64,000 bases of DNA from Mangrovibacterium diazotrophicum (GTDB lineage Bacteria > Bacteroidota > Bacteroidia > Bacteroidales > Prolixibacteraceae): positions 2,405,320-2,469,319 of the forward strand of contig NZ_RAPN01000001.1 in assembly GCF_003610535.1 (NCBI RefSeq), written 5' to 3'. Below, one piece after another: positions 35,247-43,962 of the stretch. Below the pieces are notes generated by a model that saw nothing but the letters and a program-made list of their open reading frames with translations, ran no database searches and had not been told where the DNA came from. The stretch's first letter is position 1; the number at the start of each line of letters is the position of its first letter. The translations under genes and the position numbers were made by a program.

Positions 35247-35648
35247 TCAGGCCTCCTTTCCGCGAAACCAATCCAACGAAAAACGATCGTACTGAATAAG
35301 GTAAAGCAGCGCTGTCAGATAACCGGCATGCAACAGCTCCGAAGTAATCGCTTCCCAATTTTCAATGGTCGTGTTTCCGAAGACAAACAAGGCCATCAAA
35401 GCCAGAGCAAGATAAATGGTTTGCCGGGTGTAAAAACCCACAAGCAACAATACCCCGGTTACCACTTCAACAAAGGGAACCAGGTAACTAAAACTGCGAA
35501 TCATCACCTCTGGCAAATACGAATTGGCCATAAAATTGACCATCCAGTCGCTAAATATCTGCAACTTGGGTATCCGAACCAAGCCATGCCCCAACAGGGA
35601 AAGTGCCATTGGAAGCTTCACAAAGAAATAACTGTACTTTGCATTCAT
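35247..35648 (-). CDS. DoxX family membrane protein
   Basis: A 133-residue protein with four hydrophobic helices (MALSLLGHGLVR, YLVPFVEVVTGVLLLVGFYT, LALALMALFVFG, LLHAGYLTALLYLI) matching the DoxX/DoxD-like family of small membrane proteins. Such proteins are associated with quinone or redox functions, often under stress, but the role is not settled. First gene of the cluster running to 31997. Confidence 0.85.
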   Translation of the reverse strand: MNAKYSYFFVKLPMALSLLGHGLVRIPKLQIFSDWMVNFMANSYLPEVMIRSFSYLVPFVEVVTGVLLLVGFYTRQTIYLALALMALFVFGNTTIENWEAITSELLHAGYLTALLYLIQYDRFSLDWFRGKEA

Positions 35649-35798
35649 CGTGTTTAAATTTTAACGGAGCGTATCCGGGTAAAGCAGAAGTATGTTCAGT
35701 TATTACCGGCAAGTCTGTCTGTGAAGTCTCCTACAAATTTCCCTTATATTATCCATCTTTCGTTGTACAATCCGAGGTTTCATTTGTATTTTTACGGG

Positions 35799-36641
35799 AT
35801 GGAGATTCGCAATTTACATCAACCTTTCGAGGTTGAATTTCTGACTATTGGCAAGCAATTCGAAATACCGAAGTATCGCAACACTTTTTTCGAGATGGTC
35901 TTCATTCTTGAAGGGACGGGAACTCATACGGTAAACGACCACAAACTACCTTACGCCAAAAATAAACTCTACCTTCTTTTTCCGCAGGATACTTATAGTT
36001 TTGAAGTGGAAGAGCAGACCCATTTTTGCATAATTCGCTTCAACCTCACTTATCTCCGAACACAATCGCGGGACTGGCTGCAACGCCTGGAATTTATATA
36101 TCACCAGCACAATCACATGCCAAGCTGCATCCTGAAAACCATCACCGACAAGCCTCTGGTTCGTGCGCTGGTTGAAGCACTTGAGCGGGAATACACAAGC
36201 CCTAATCCTCAGCAACAACTCGTGATACGCCAGTTGATCGATACAATTTTGACCGTGGCCAGCCGAAACCTCCTCCTAGCTACTTCGGGAGTCGACGCCA
36301 CTATTAAAACAGACAATGCAATGCTCCTGCTGAATTACGTACAACAAAATATTTACGATCCCGAGCGATTGAAAGTCGACCAGATTGCCATGGAGTTCAA
36401 TCTGTCGCCCAAATATGTAAGCGAGTATTTCAAGAACCATACCGGGCAAAGCCTGCAGGAATACATCAACACCTATCGCTACAAAATCATCGAAACGCGC
36501 CTTCGTTATACCGACATGCGCATCAACGAGATTGTGCTGGAACTGGGACTAAGCGATGCCAGCCACCTGAACCGTTTGTTTAAAAAGCATTCAGGAGTCA
36601 GCCCCAGCGATTACAAACGGTCGTTGGCAGTCGAAGCCTGA
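35799..36641 (+). CDS. AraC family transcriptional regulator
   Basis: A 280-residue regulator with an N-terminal cupin/AraC ligand domain (FFEMVFILEGTGTHTVNDHKLPY) and C-terminal HTH_18 domain (IAMEFNLSPKYVSEYFKNHTGQSLQEYI, ...DASHLNRLFKKHSGVSPSDYKRS). Divergent from the DoxX/PRISE/AKR cluster and followed by another AKR gene, so it probably controls both in response to a small compound. The frame begins at 35721, but ATG 35799 follows a TATTTTTA box and fits the domain start; 35721 remains possible. Confidence 0.88.
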   Translation: MEIRNLHQPFEVEFLTIGKQFEIPKYRNTFFEMVFILEGTGTHTVNDHKLPYAKNKLYLLFPQDTYSFEVEEQTHFCIIRFNLTYLRTQSRDWLQRLEFIYHQHNHMPSCILKTITDKPLVRALVEALEREYTSPNPQQQLVIRQLIDTILTVASRNLLLATSGVDATIKTDNAMLLLNYVQQNIYDPERLKVDQIAMEFNLSPKYVSEYFKNHTGQSLQEYINTYRYKIIETRLRYTDMRINEIVLELGLSDASHLNRLFKKHSGVSPSDYKRSLAVEA

Positions 36642-36768
36642 GATTTCTGCCGCTTGCTCTTACAAGCTCGTCACCCTGATATTCGAAAACAGACATTAGT
36701 AAAAAGTTAAGAAAGGGCCGTAATTCGACTTGGCTCAACCTTATTCCATACTTGTTGTTTTAGATCAT

Positions 36769-36776
36769 TACTTTTG
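36769..36776 (+). promoter_or_regulatory. AKR -7 promoter box
   Basis: TACTTTTG matches TAnnTTTG, with TTG at 36752-36754; it lies over the TTG (36774) that could open the frame, so ATG 36804 is the more probable start. Confidence 0.6.
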
Positions 36777-36803
36777 GTTTCGCAATTAACAAGCTTCGAA
36801 ATA

Positions 36804-37988
36804 ATGGACTTCAAGAATGTTTCGCTTTACAAGCCCAAAATGGAATACCGCCGTTTTGGAAAAACCGAGAAAAATGTCAGTGTAATTACCTTGGGTGGCA
36901 TGCGCTTCAAGCATGGCTGGACTGAACCCCGCCACGAGATCCCCCAGGATACACTGGAAGAATGCCGCGATACGGTTGAAAAAGCTCTGTACCAAGGGAT
37001 CAACCTGATTGAAACAGCTTACGGCTACGGAAAAAGCGAAACCGTTTACGGCATTGTACTGAACGATGTATTGAAAGTTCCGCGCGACTCTTACTACCTG
37101 ATGACAAAAGGGGCCTCGACAACTGCTGCCGACATGCGCAAGCTCGTTATGGAACAACTGGCAACGCTGAAGACCGACTATTTTGATTTCTATGCCTGGC
37201 ATGGCATGAACACGATGGGGTTGTTTGAAACAGCCTGCGCGCCCGGAGGCCCGGTTGAAGAGTTGCTGAAAATGAAAGAAGAAGGCCTGATCAAACATGT
37301 CGGATTCAGCACGCACGCACCTCTCGATGTTATTCTGAAAGCGATCCATACGGACTTGTTTGAATTCGTCAACCTGCACTATTACTACTTCTTCCAGCGA
37401 AACAAAGCTGCCATCGACCTGGCTGCCAGCAAAGACATGGGTGTCTTCATCATTTCGCCCAACGACAAAGGCGGCAAGCTGAGCACTCCTCCTCAAAAGT
37501 TGATTGACCTCACGGCTCCGCTTCACCCGGTGCAGTGGAATGCCCGTTTTTGTCTGAGCCACGAAACCATTCACACACTGACTTTTGGTTTGCCCGCCAC
37601 CTGCAGCTTCGATTTACTGGACGGCATTTTCCCGGCCCCTGCGCCTTTTAGCCCGGATGATGAAAAGATCAAAGAACGCATGGATGCCCAGCGCGAGCTC
37701 GATCCGTACGGCCATTACGAAGGCTACGAAATGCTGGACGATCCTTCCGGATTGAATATTCCCGAGATCCTGCGTTTCAGGATGATGCTGAAGTGTTACG
37801 ACATGCGCGAGTTTGGTTTGTACCGCTATAACATGTTCCAGGAAAAAGACCACTGGTTCCCCGGCAATTTCCCGACTGCTGAAAATATGCAAAAGATCGA
37901 CACCAAGCGTTGCCCTGCCGACGTCCCAATTGTAGAACTGATTGAAGAAACACATCGGGAACTTTATAAACCGAAAGAGAAAAAATAG
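36804..37988 (+). CDS. Aldo/keto reductase, COG1453-like without ferredoxin tail
   Basis: A 394-residue AKR. Tetrad positions: Glu70 replaces the usual Asp (INLIETAYGYGKSE), Tyr75, Lys102 (LMTKGAST), His133 (FYAWHGMN). The barrel resembles the COG1453 group, which often carries a C-terminal Fe-S module, but the C-terminal region here (LRFRMMLKCYDMREFGLYRYNMFQ...) lacks its Cys clusters. Possibly reduces sugars or aldehydes. Lies downstream of the AraC regulator on the same strand with its own promoter. Confidence 0.87.
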   Translation: MDFKNVSLYKPKMEYRRFGKTEKNVSVITLGGMRFKHGWTEPRHEIPQDTLEECRDTVEKALYQGINLIETAYGYGKSETVYGIVLNDVLKVPRDSYYLMTKGASTTAADMRKLVMEQLATLKTDYFDFYAWHGMNTMGLFETACAPGGPVEELLKMKEEGLIKHVGFSTHAPLDVILKAIHTDLFEFVNLHYYYFFQRNKAAIDLAASKDMGVFIISPNDKGGKLSTPPQKLIDLTAPLHPVQWNARFCLSHETIHTLTFGLPATCSFDLLDGIFPAPAPFSPDDEKIKERMDAQRELDPYGHYEGYEMLDDPSGLNIPEILRFRMMLKCYDMREFGLYRYNMFQEKDHWFPGNFPTAENMQKIDTKRCPADVPIVELIEETHRELYKPKEKK

Positions 37989-38426
37989 CTAAAACGAAAT
38001 TCCGGAATCGTGACACCGGACTCAATTTTTCATTCGCAAAAACATCGCGATCTGTCTTCTGACTTTCAAATATTTAGTCAATTTCAGACCGAAATCGAAA
38101 GGTATTTTTGTGCTTTTTCCATCTCCTTAGTCTATAAATCTGACGTTCAAAGGGATAATACACCGGTAGCGAGACATTCAAAAAGGGAATATTTTGCACA
38201 AAAGACAACTAAAATTCGAACTAAATTGATCATAATTTCACTAACAATTCTTACCCGAAAATCCTCCGAACTCCACCACCCATAGTCTCTTCGCACCTTT
38301 AAATACATCTCAAATAATTCTATATCAACTACATAGGTTAAAAAACATATTCTAATATTATTTTTCTCCGGTTAAAATTCATTAGCTTAATCATACTGAT
38401 TTAACTTAACCCTAAACTGAAAAATA
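37989..38426. other. Intergenic region before the adhesin gene
   Basis: A 438-bp AT-rich stretch with no supported gene. A TATTTTTC sequence near 38360 could be a degenerate -7 box for the adhesin, but this is weak. No terminator is clear. Confidence 0.5.
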
Positions 38427-41400
38427 ATGGTTAGACATTTACGTGGATTCTTTCCAGCGGGAAAGAAGTACCCTCCGCAAAGCGGATACCTATGGGGTAT
38501 TTTTCTAAGCTTATTTTTGGTACAGCTTAACACAGCGGCTTTAGCCCAAAACACCGACCCGATTGCAATTTGCAAGCCTATAACCGTTTACCTGAATTCA
38601 AACGGAACTGTCACAATCATGGCCGAAGATATCGATGATGGCTCGTATGATGCTGAAAGTGGCGTACAACTGTTTGTTGATATTGAAGAATTTGATTGCA
38701 GCGATATCGGCGATAACACCGTTCGGCTAATCGTTTTGGACGATTACGATGGAGTTGATATTTGCTTTACCACCGTTACGGTTGTTGACGACCTGCCACC
38801 AACACCGGACATCCCCGTTTTGCCGGACATCCTTGCGGAATGCTCTGTTTCAGCGTCTGACGTTATGACACCCACTGCCACCGACAATTGCTCATCAACA
38901 ATTGATGGCGTAGCTGACCTTAGTTTTCCGATTACAACACAGGGAACCACAGTAATCACCTGGACCTACACCGACGCCGGCGGAAATTCCGTCACACAAA
39001 CCCAGAATGTCATTATTGATGACACAACAGCGCCTGTTCCGGATGCCGGGACACTGGCCGATATTACCGCCCAGTGCCAGGTTGAAGCGGGCGATGTTAC
39101 TGCGCCAACAGCAACCGATAATTGCATGGGCGTGATCACCGGAACAACTGATGCGGTTTTCCCAATCTCCACGCAAGGCACAACAGTTATCACCTGGTCG
39201 CATAACGATGGAAATGGCAATACCTCAACACAGACCCAAAACATTGTCATCAGCGACACAACAGCTCCAACGGCGGATGTAGCCAACTTAGCCGACATCA
39301 CCGCCCAGTGCGAAGTGACAGAAACCGATGTAACAGCACCAACAGCAACCGACAATTGTGGCGGAACGATTACCGTAACGCACGACGCCAGCTTCCCGAT
39401 CACGACACAGGGCACAACTGTGATTAGCTGGACCTACACTGACCAGTACGGAAACAGTTCAACACAGACGCAAAATGTGGTCGTCGACGATACTACTGCT
39501 CCAACTCCGGATGCGCTAAGCTTAGACGACATTACGGCCCAATGCCAGGTAACCGAAGCCGAAGTTACCGCTCCAACTGCCACAGACAACTGCGGTGGAA
39601 TGGTTACTGTAACCAACGATGCGACCTTCCCGATCACGGCACAGGGAACAACGGTAATTACCTGGACTTACACCGACGTGAATGGCAACACTGCAACACA
39701 ACTGCAGAATGTCGTCATCGACGATACCACCGCGCCAATAGCTGACGCTGAAAGTTTGCCGGATGTAACAGCTCAATGCTCCGTTTCGGAAGCCGACCTG
39801 ACCGTTCCAACCGCCACCGACAATTGCGGAGGAACAGTAACGGTGACTAACGACGGAACTTTCCCGATCACCATGCAGGGAACAACCGAACTTACCTGGA
39901 CCTTCGAAGATGAAAACGGTAATACCGCCACACAAACGCAAAACATCATCATCGAAGATACGACTGCGCCAACACCCGATACGGAAACGCTGAGCGACAT
40001 TACAGCACAATGTGTAGTAATGGAAGCAGATGTGGCCATGCCAACCACCACCGACAATTGCGGCGGAATGGTGACGGTAACCAGCGATGCGGTTTTCCCA
40101 ATCTCTATGCAAGGCACAACGGTCATCACCTGGACTTACGAAGACGTAAACGGAAATACATCAACACAGACGCAGAACGTAGTGATCACCGATACCACAG
40201 CACCAATGGCTGACAATCCAAGCCTATTGGACATTACCGCTGAGTGTGAAGTGACCGAAAGCGATGTAACAGCACCTACTGCAACCGACAACTGCGGAGG
40301 AACGGTTACGGTAACGCACGACGCGACCTTCCCGATCAGCACACAAGGAACAACCGTGATTAGCTGGACCTACACCGATGCTGCCGGAAACAGTTCAACC
40401 CAAATGCAAAATGTGGTGATTACCGACACAACGGCACCGGTAGCCGACATTTCGACACTTGAAGATGTAACCGCACAATGCCAGGTTGCCGAAACAGACC
40501 TAACGGCACCAATGGCAACTGATAATTGTTCGGGAGCCATCACCGCTACCACCGATGCAACCTTCCCGATTACCACACAGGGAACAACGGTAATTAACTG
40601 GACCTACACGGATGCCGTTGGAAACAGTTCCACCCAGACGCAGAATATTGTCATCACCGATACAAGTTCGCCAACACCGGATGCTGAAATAATGCCCGAT
40701 GTTACCGCCCAGTGCGAAGTCGCCGAAACGGATCTTACTGCGCCGACAGCAACCGACAATTGCGGAGGAACCGTAACGGTGACCAACGACGGAACTTTCC
40801 CAATCACCATGCAGGGAACAACCCTGATCACCTGGACCTTCGAAGATGAAAACGGCAATACTGCCACACAAACGCAAAACATCGTCATCGAAGACACCAC
40901 TGCCCCACTGCCCGACGCGGAAACCCTCGCCGACATAACTGCACAGTGCTTCGTTCTTGCCAGCGATATCACGGCACCGACAGCTACCGACAACTGCGGC
41001 GGAGTCGTTAGTGTGACGAACGACGGTACTTTCCCGGTTACCACGCAAGGCACAACGGTCATCACCTGGACCTACGAAGACCAATATGGCAATACTTCAA
41101 CGCAGGAACAAAACATTATTATTGAGGATATCCTGGCTCCTGTTGCCGATGCGAGCACTCTGCCGGATCTTACAGCGGAATGTGCAATCACCGAAGCCGA
41201 TGTGCTGACACCTACGGCCTCCGACAACTGCTCGGGAATGGTAACCGTAACAAACGATGCCACGTTCCCGATCACTGCACAGGGAACCAGCGTCATTACG
41301 TGGACTTTTACCGATGAAGCAGGGAATAGTTCAACACAAACACAAAATGTTGTCCTGACCGATGTTACCGACCCGGTTCCGGATGCGAGCAGCCTGCCGG

Positions 41401-42863
41401 AAATCAACGGTATTTGCGAAGTAACAGCTAATGATGTAACGCCGCCAACAGCCTCAGACGACTGTTTGGGAACAGTTACTGTTACGCCTGATGTTACCTT
41501 CCCGCTGACAACAGCAGGCACCACCGTTGTTACCTGGACTTTCACCGATGCCGGTGGAAACACCGCGACACAAACTCAAAATATCGTCATTGAAGCGTCG
41601 CCGGTGGCCGATGTCAGCTTTACCGACGGCAGTTTCAGCTACGATGGTATGCCGCACAGCCTTGCGGTAAGCACATTGCCCGCAGGCGCATCCGTGACCT
41701 ACGAAAACAACGACCAAACGAATGCCGGTACCTACACCGTAACGGCAACGATTGATCCGGGAGTGGCAAGCTGCCCGCAAGTGCAATTGACCGCCACCCT
41801 CACCATCGACAAAGCAGCTCAAACCATCAGCTTCGACCCTATTCCGGTGAAAAACCTGGAAAACGATGCCGACTTCAGCTTAACCGCAACAGCCAGCTCC
41901 GGCCTGCCGGTGAGCTACAGCTATACCTACACCTCAGACACTACCCCTGCAACCGTAAGTCCGGAAGGCGATGTTGTTCTGTTGACTTCAGGAGTCGTTG
42001 AAATTACCGCATCACAGGAAGGCAACGACAATTACCTGCCTGCCGATCCGGTATCGCAGACGCTGACCATTGAAAGTTCGGATGCCACCATTCACTCCAT
42101 CACCATCAACGACGTAACGATTCAGAATCCGGGTAACAAGGTTTCTTACTACATCGACTGCGGCGATAATATGGACGAAATAGCTGTTTCGTACACCAAG
42201 GAGACGAATGCCAGCTCGAATATGCCCGAAAGTTTTACCATGGGTATTAGCGGAACGGGAACCTTTACCCAGGTCATTAACCTGACCTCGCAGGACGGCT
42301 GTCAAACGGCCAGTTACACGGTCGAAATCGTGAAACCGTTCAACTACCTGGCTGCAGAAGGTTTGGTGATCCAGAAATTCAACAATGTACTGCTGGTGAA
42401 CAACAACCCCGCCACGAACGGCGGCTACAACTTTGTCAGCTTTAAGTGGTACATGAATGGTAACGTAATCGGAACCGGGCAATATTATTCAGCCGGAGAC
42501 AATGCAAGCAATACCCTGAACCCAAATGCCACCTACTGGGTGGAACTAACCGACGCCAGTGGCAACCGTTACCGCTCGTGCGACTTCGACGTTTCGCTGA
42601 CAGCCACTGCTTATACCATTCAGGTTTCGCCCAACCCTGCCGCGGCTGGGACAACGGTTGACGTGAGTACCACCTACACACCGGAGATGCTGTCGAATGC
42701 CAAACTGAGTCTGAGCACCTTGTATGGCACACCGGTTTGGCAGGACGTGACCGTAACCAACGACAGCCGGATTATTCTTCCGTCGTCGCTAAGCCCGGGA
42801 ACCTACATCCTGACCTCCAAAGCGGGTGATGTGATTCTGAGCACCAAAATTATTGTGAAGTAA
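38427..42863 (+). CDS. Large T9SS adhesin with twelve 78-residue HYR-like repeats
   Basis: A 1478-residue secreted protein. The signal region is LWGIFLSLFLVQLNTAALAQ, with a long basic N-terminal part before it. Residues from about 120 hold twelve tandem Ig-like repeats of exactly 78 residues, each with two Cys (ITAQC and TDNCGG) and ending QNVVIxDTTAP, resembling HYR domains. After them come an MBG-like segment (SFSYDGMPHSLAVS), further beta domains and a C-terminal T9SS type A sorting tail (IQVSPNPAAAGTTVDVS ... LSPGTYILTSKAG). It is likely a surface filament or adhesin, exported through T9SS. The next gene, 29 bp downstream, is an outer-membrane barrel, so the two are probably co-transcribed. 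Confidence 0.9.
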   Translation: MVRHLRGFFPAGKKYPPQSGYLWGIFLSLFLVQLNTAALAQNTDPIAICKPITVYLNSNGTVTIMAEDIDDGSYDAESGVQLFVDIEEFDCSDIGDNTVRLIVLDDYDGVDICFTTVTVVDDLPPTPDIPVLPDILAECSVSASDVMTPTATDNCSSTIDGVADLSFPITTQGTTVITWTYTDAGGNSVTQTQNVIIDDTTAPVPDAGTLADITAQCQVEAGDVTAPTATDNCMGVITGTTDAVFPISTQGTTVITWSHNDGNGNTSTQTQNIVISDTTAPTADVANLADITAQCEVTETDVTAPTATDNCGGTITVTHDASFPITTQGTTVISWTYTDQYGNSSTQTQNVVVDDTTAPTPDALSLDDITAQCQVTEAEVTAPTATDNCGGMVTVTNDATFPITAQGTTVITWTYTDVNGNTATQLQNVVIDDTTAPIADAESLPDVTAQCSVSEADLTVPTATDNCGGTVTVTNDGTFPITMQGTTELTWTFEDENGNTATQTQNIIIEDTTAPTPDTETLSDITAQCVVMEADVAMPTTTDNCGGMVTVTSDAVFPISMQGTTVITWTYEDVNGNTSTQTQNVVITDTTAPMADNPSLLDITAECEVTESDVTAPTATDNCGGTVTVTHDATFPISTQGTTVISWTYTDAAGNSSTQMQNVVITDTTAPVADISTLEDVTAQCQVAETDLTAPMATDNCSGAITATTDATFPITTQGTTVINWTYTDAVGNSSTQTQNIVITDTSSPTPDAEIMPDVTAQCEVAETDLTAPTATDNCGGTVTVTNDGTFPITMQGTTLITWTFEDENGNTATQTQNIVIEDTTAPLPDAETLADITAQCFVLASDITAPTATDNCGGVVSVTNDGTFPVTTQGTTVITWTYEDQYGNTSTQEQNIIIEDILAPVADASTLPDLTAECAITEADVLTPTASDNCSGMVTVTNDATFPITAQGTSVITWTFTDEAGNSSTQTQNVVLTDVTDPVPDASSLPEINGICEVTANDVTPPTASDDCLGTVTVTPDVTFPLTTAGTTVVTWTFTDAGGNTATQTQNIVIEASPVADVSFTDGSFSYDGMPHSLAVSTLPAGASVTYENNDQTNAGTYTVTATIDPGVASCPQVQLTATLTIDKAAQTISFDPIPVKNLENDADFSLTATASSGLPVSYSYTYTSDTTPATVSPEGDVVLLTSGVVEITASQEGNDNYLPADPVSQTLTIESSDATIHSITINDVTIQNPGNKVSYYIDCGDNMDEIAVSYTKETNASSNMPESFTMGISGTGTFTQVINLTSQDGCQTASYTVEIVKPFNYLAAEGLVIQKFNNVLLVNNNPATNGGYNFVSFKWYMNGNVIGTGQYYSAGDNASNTLNPNATYWVELTDASGNRYRSCDFDVSLTATAYTIQVSPNPAAAGTTVDVSTTYTPEMLSNAKLSLSTLYGTPVWQDVTVTNDSRIILPSSLSPGTYILTSKAGDVILSTKIIVK
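38790..41597 (+). repeat. Twelve 234-bp in-frame tandem repeats
   Basis: Each repeat is 234 bp (78 codons) with no indels across twelve copies. Sequence identity between copies is high around ACxGACAAxTGxGG (TDNCGG), suggesting ongoing homogenisation by recombination. Copy number may vary between strains. Confidence 0.9.
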
Positions 42864-42892
42864 GAAGACGTTCAGATCAAAAAAATTGTCTC

Positions 42893-43810
42893 ATGCAAAA
42901 ACGAAAAAAGATGAATAAATACAGAATAAGCTGTTTCAAGCATATCGGACTCCTGGCGATGGCATTGCTGGCAGGCCTGGGACTGTTTGCCCAGGAAGTG
43001 CAGGTGCCCGAGTCCGAAATCTCCGTTTACCTGAAAGCTCCCATCTCGCACATGAGCTTCGACGTCGGTAATTACGGCGAACAAAACAACGGCTTTGGCG
43101 CCGGTATCGGCGCTCAATATGCGCACTACTTCAATTTTAACTGGAGCGTATCAGCCGGTCTCGAGTTTCAAACTTATCGCTCCGAAGCAATGTTCAACGC
43201 TTTTAGCGACAGTTACAGTACGACCGATATGGAAGGCGATAATTTCGAATACCGCTATTCGGTTGACTCCTACCACGAACGCGAATACCTGTCGTTATTG
43301 AATATCCCCATCAAAGTACAATACGAACGGGGAATTAACGAGACGCTGACATTTTTTGGTTCAGGTGGTTTCGCGATTGGTTTTCCGGTCAGTGCGAAGT
43401 ACAAAAGCCAGGTTTACAATTTAAAAACTGCCGGCTATTACCCCCAATGGGATGCCCTGCTGACCAGCCCCAAATTCATGGGCTTCGGTAGCTGGGGAAA
43501 CCGCAACACGGGAAAGATCGACATGGATACGAAAACCAGTTTCACCTTTTTGCTCGAAGCCGGGCTCAAATACAAACTGACAGCCGGAACAAATTTCTAC
43601 ATGGGCCTGTTTGCCGACATTCCGCTAAATAAGCTGAACAAGACGGATGGCGGACCGGATCCATTGGTCGAGTACAACACCAGCCAGCCAACCACACTGA
43701 TTTTTAACCCGGCGATTAATTCAGCTCCCGGGGCCGAAGGCACACCCTTTGCCGACAAGCTGAAAGTGGTCGCCTGGGGCGTGAAACTCCGCTATGCGTT
43801 CGATTTTTAG
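42893..43810 (+). CDS. Outer-membrane beta-barrel protein, adhesin partner
   Basis: A 305-residue protein with a signal peptide (LLAMALLAGLGLFAQ) and alternating amphipathic strands ending in an aromatic residue (VKLRYAFDF), typical of the small outer-membrane barrels (OMP_b-brl) of Bacteroidota. It follows the adhesin by 29 bp and may hold or display it, though it does not look like SprF/PorP. ATG 42911 is an alternative start. A bidirectional terminator follows at 43839-43873. Confidence 0.83.
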   Translation: MQKRKKMNKYRISCFKHIGLLAMALLAGLGLFAQEVQVPESEISVYLKAPISHMSFDVGNYGEQNNGFGAGIGAQYAHYFNFNWSVSAGLEFQTYRSEAMFNAFSDSYSTTDMEGDNFEYRYSVDSYHEREYLSLLNIPIKVQYERGINETLTFFGSGGFAIGFPVSAKYKSQVYNLKTAGYYPQWDALLTSPKFMGFGSWGNRNTGKIDMDTKTSFTFLLEAGLKYKLTAGTNFYMGLFADIPLNKLNKTDGGPDPLVEYNTSQPTTLIFNPAINSAPGAEGTPFADKLKVVAWGVKLRYAFDF

Positions 43811-43838
43811 GAACCTTTGCTAAATTTTCTATACCACA

Positions 43839-43873
43839 AAACGGGCAGGTACTCAGAGGAGGCTTGCCCGTTT
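43839..43873. terminator. Terminator after adhesin operon
   Basis: AAACGGGCA / TGCCCGTTT 9-bp stem, with A-rich and T-rich flanks that could work on both strands, between the adhesin operon and the convergent Nudix gene. Confidence 0.7.
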
Positions 43874-43962
43874 GCCTTCCTATTCAATTAAAAAACTGAC
43901 AATAACGGAGATGAATATCAGTCTTCTACCAGGACAGATTGAGACCACGACCTATCGGCTGC

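Noticed and set aside
36786-37574. A 262-residue ORF opposite the aldo/keto reductase gene
   Set aside because: Fully antisense to a gene with catalytic residues and promoter in place; no recognisable features.
38966-41563. Several long minus-strand ORFs inside the adhesin repeat region
   Set aside because: They repeat at the 234-bp period and mirror the Ig-like repeats, so they are artefacts of the repeated coding sequence.
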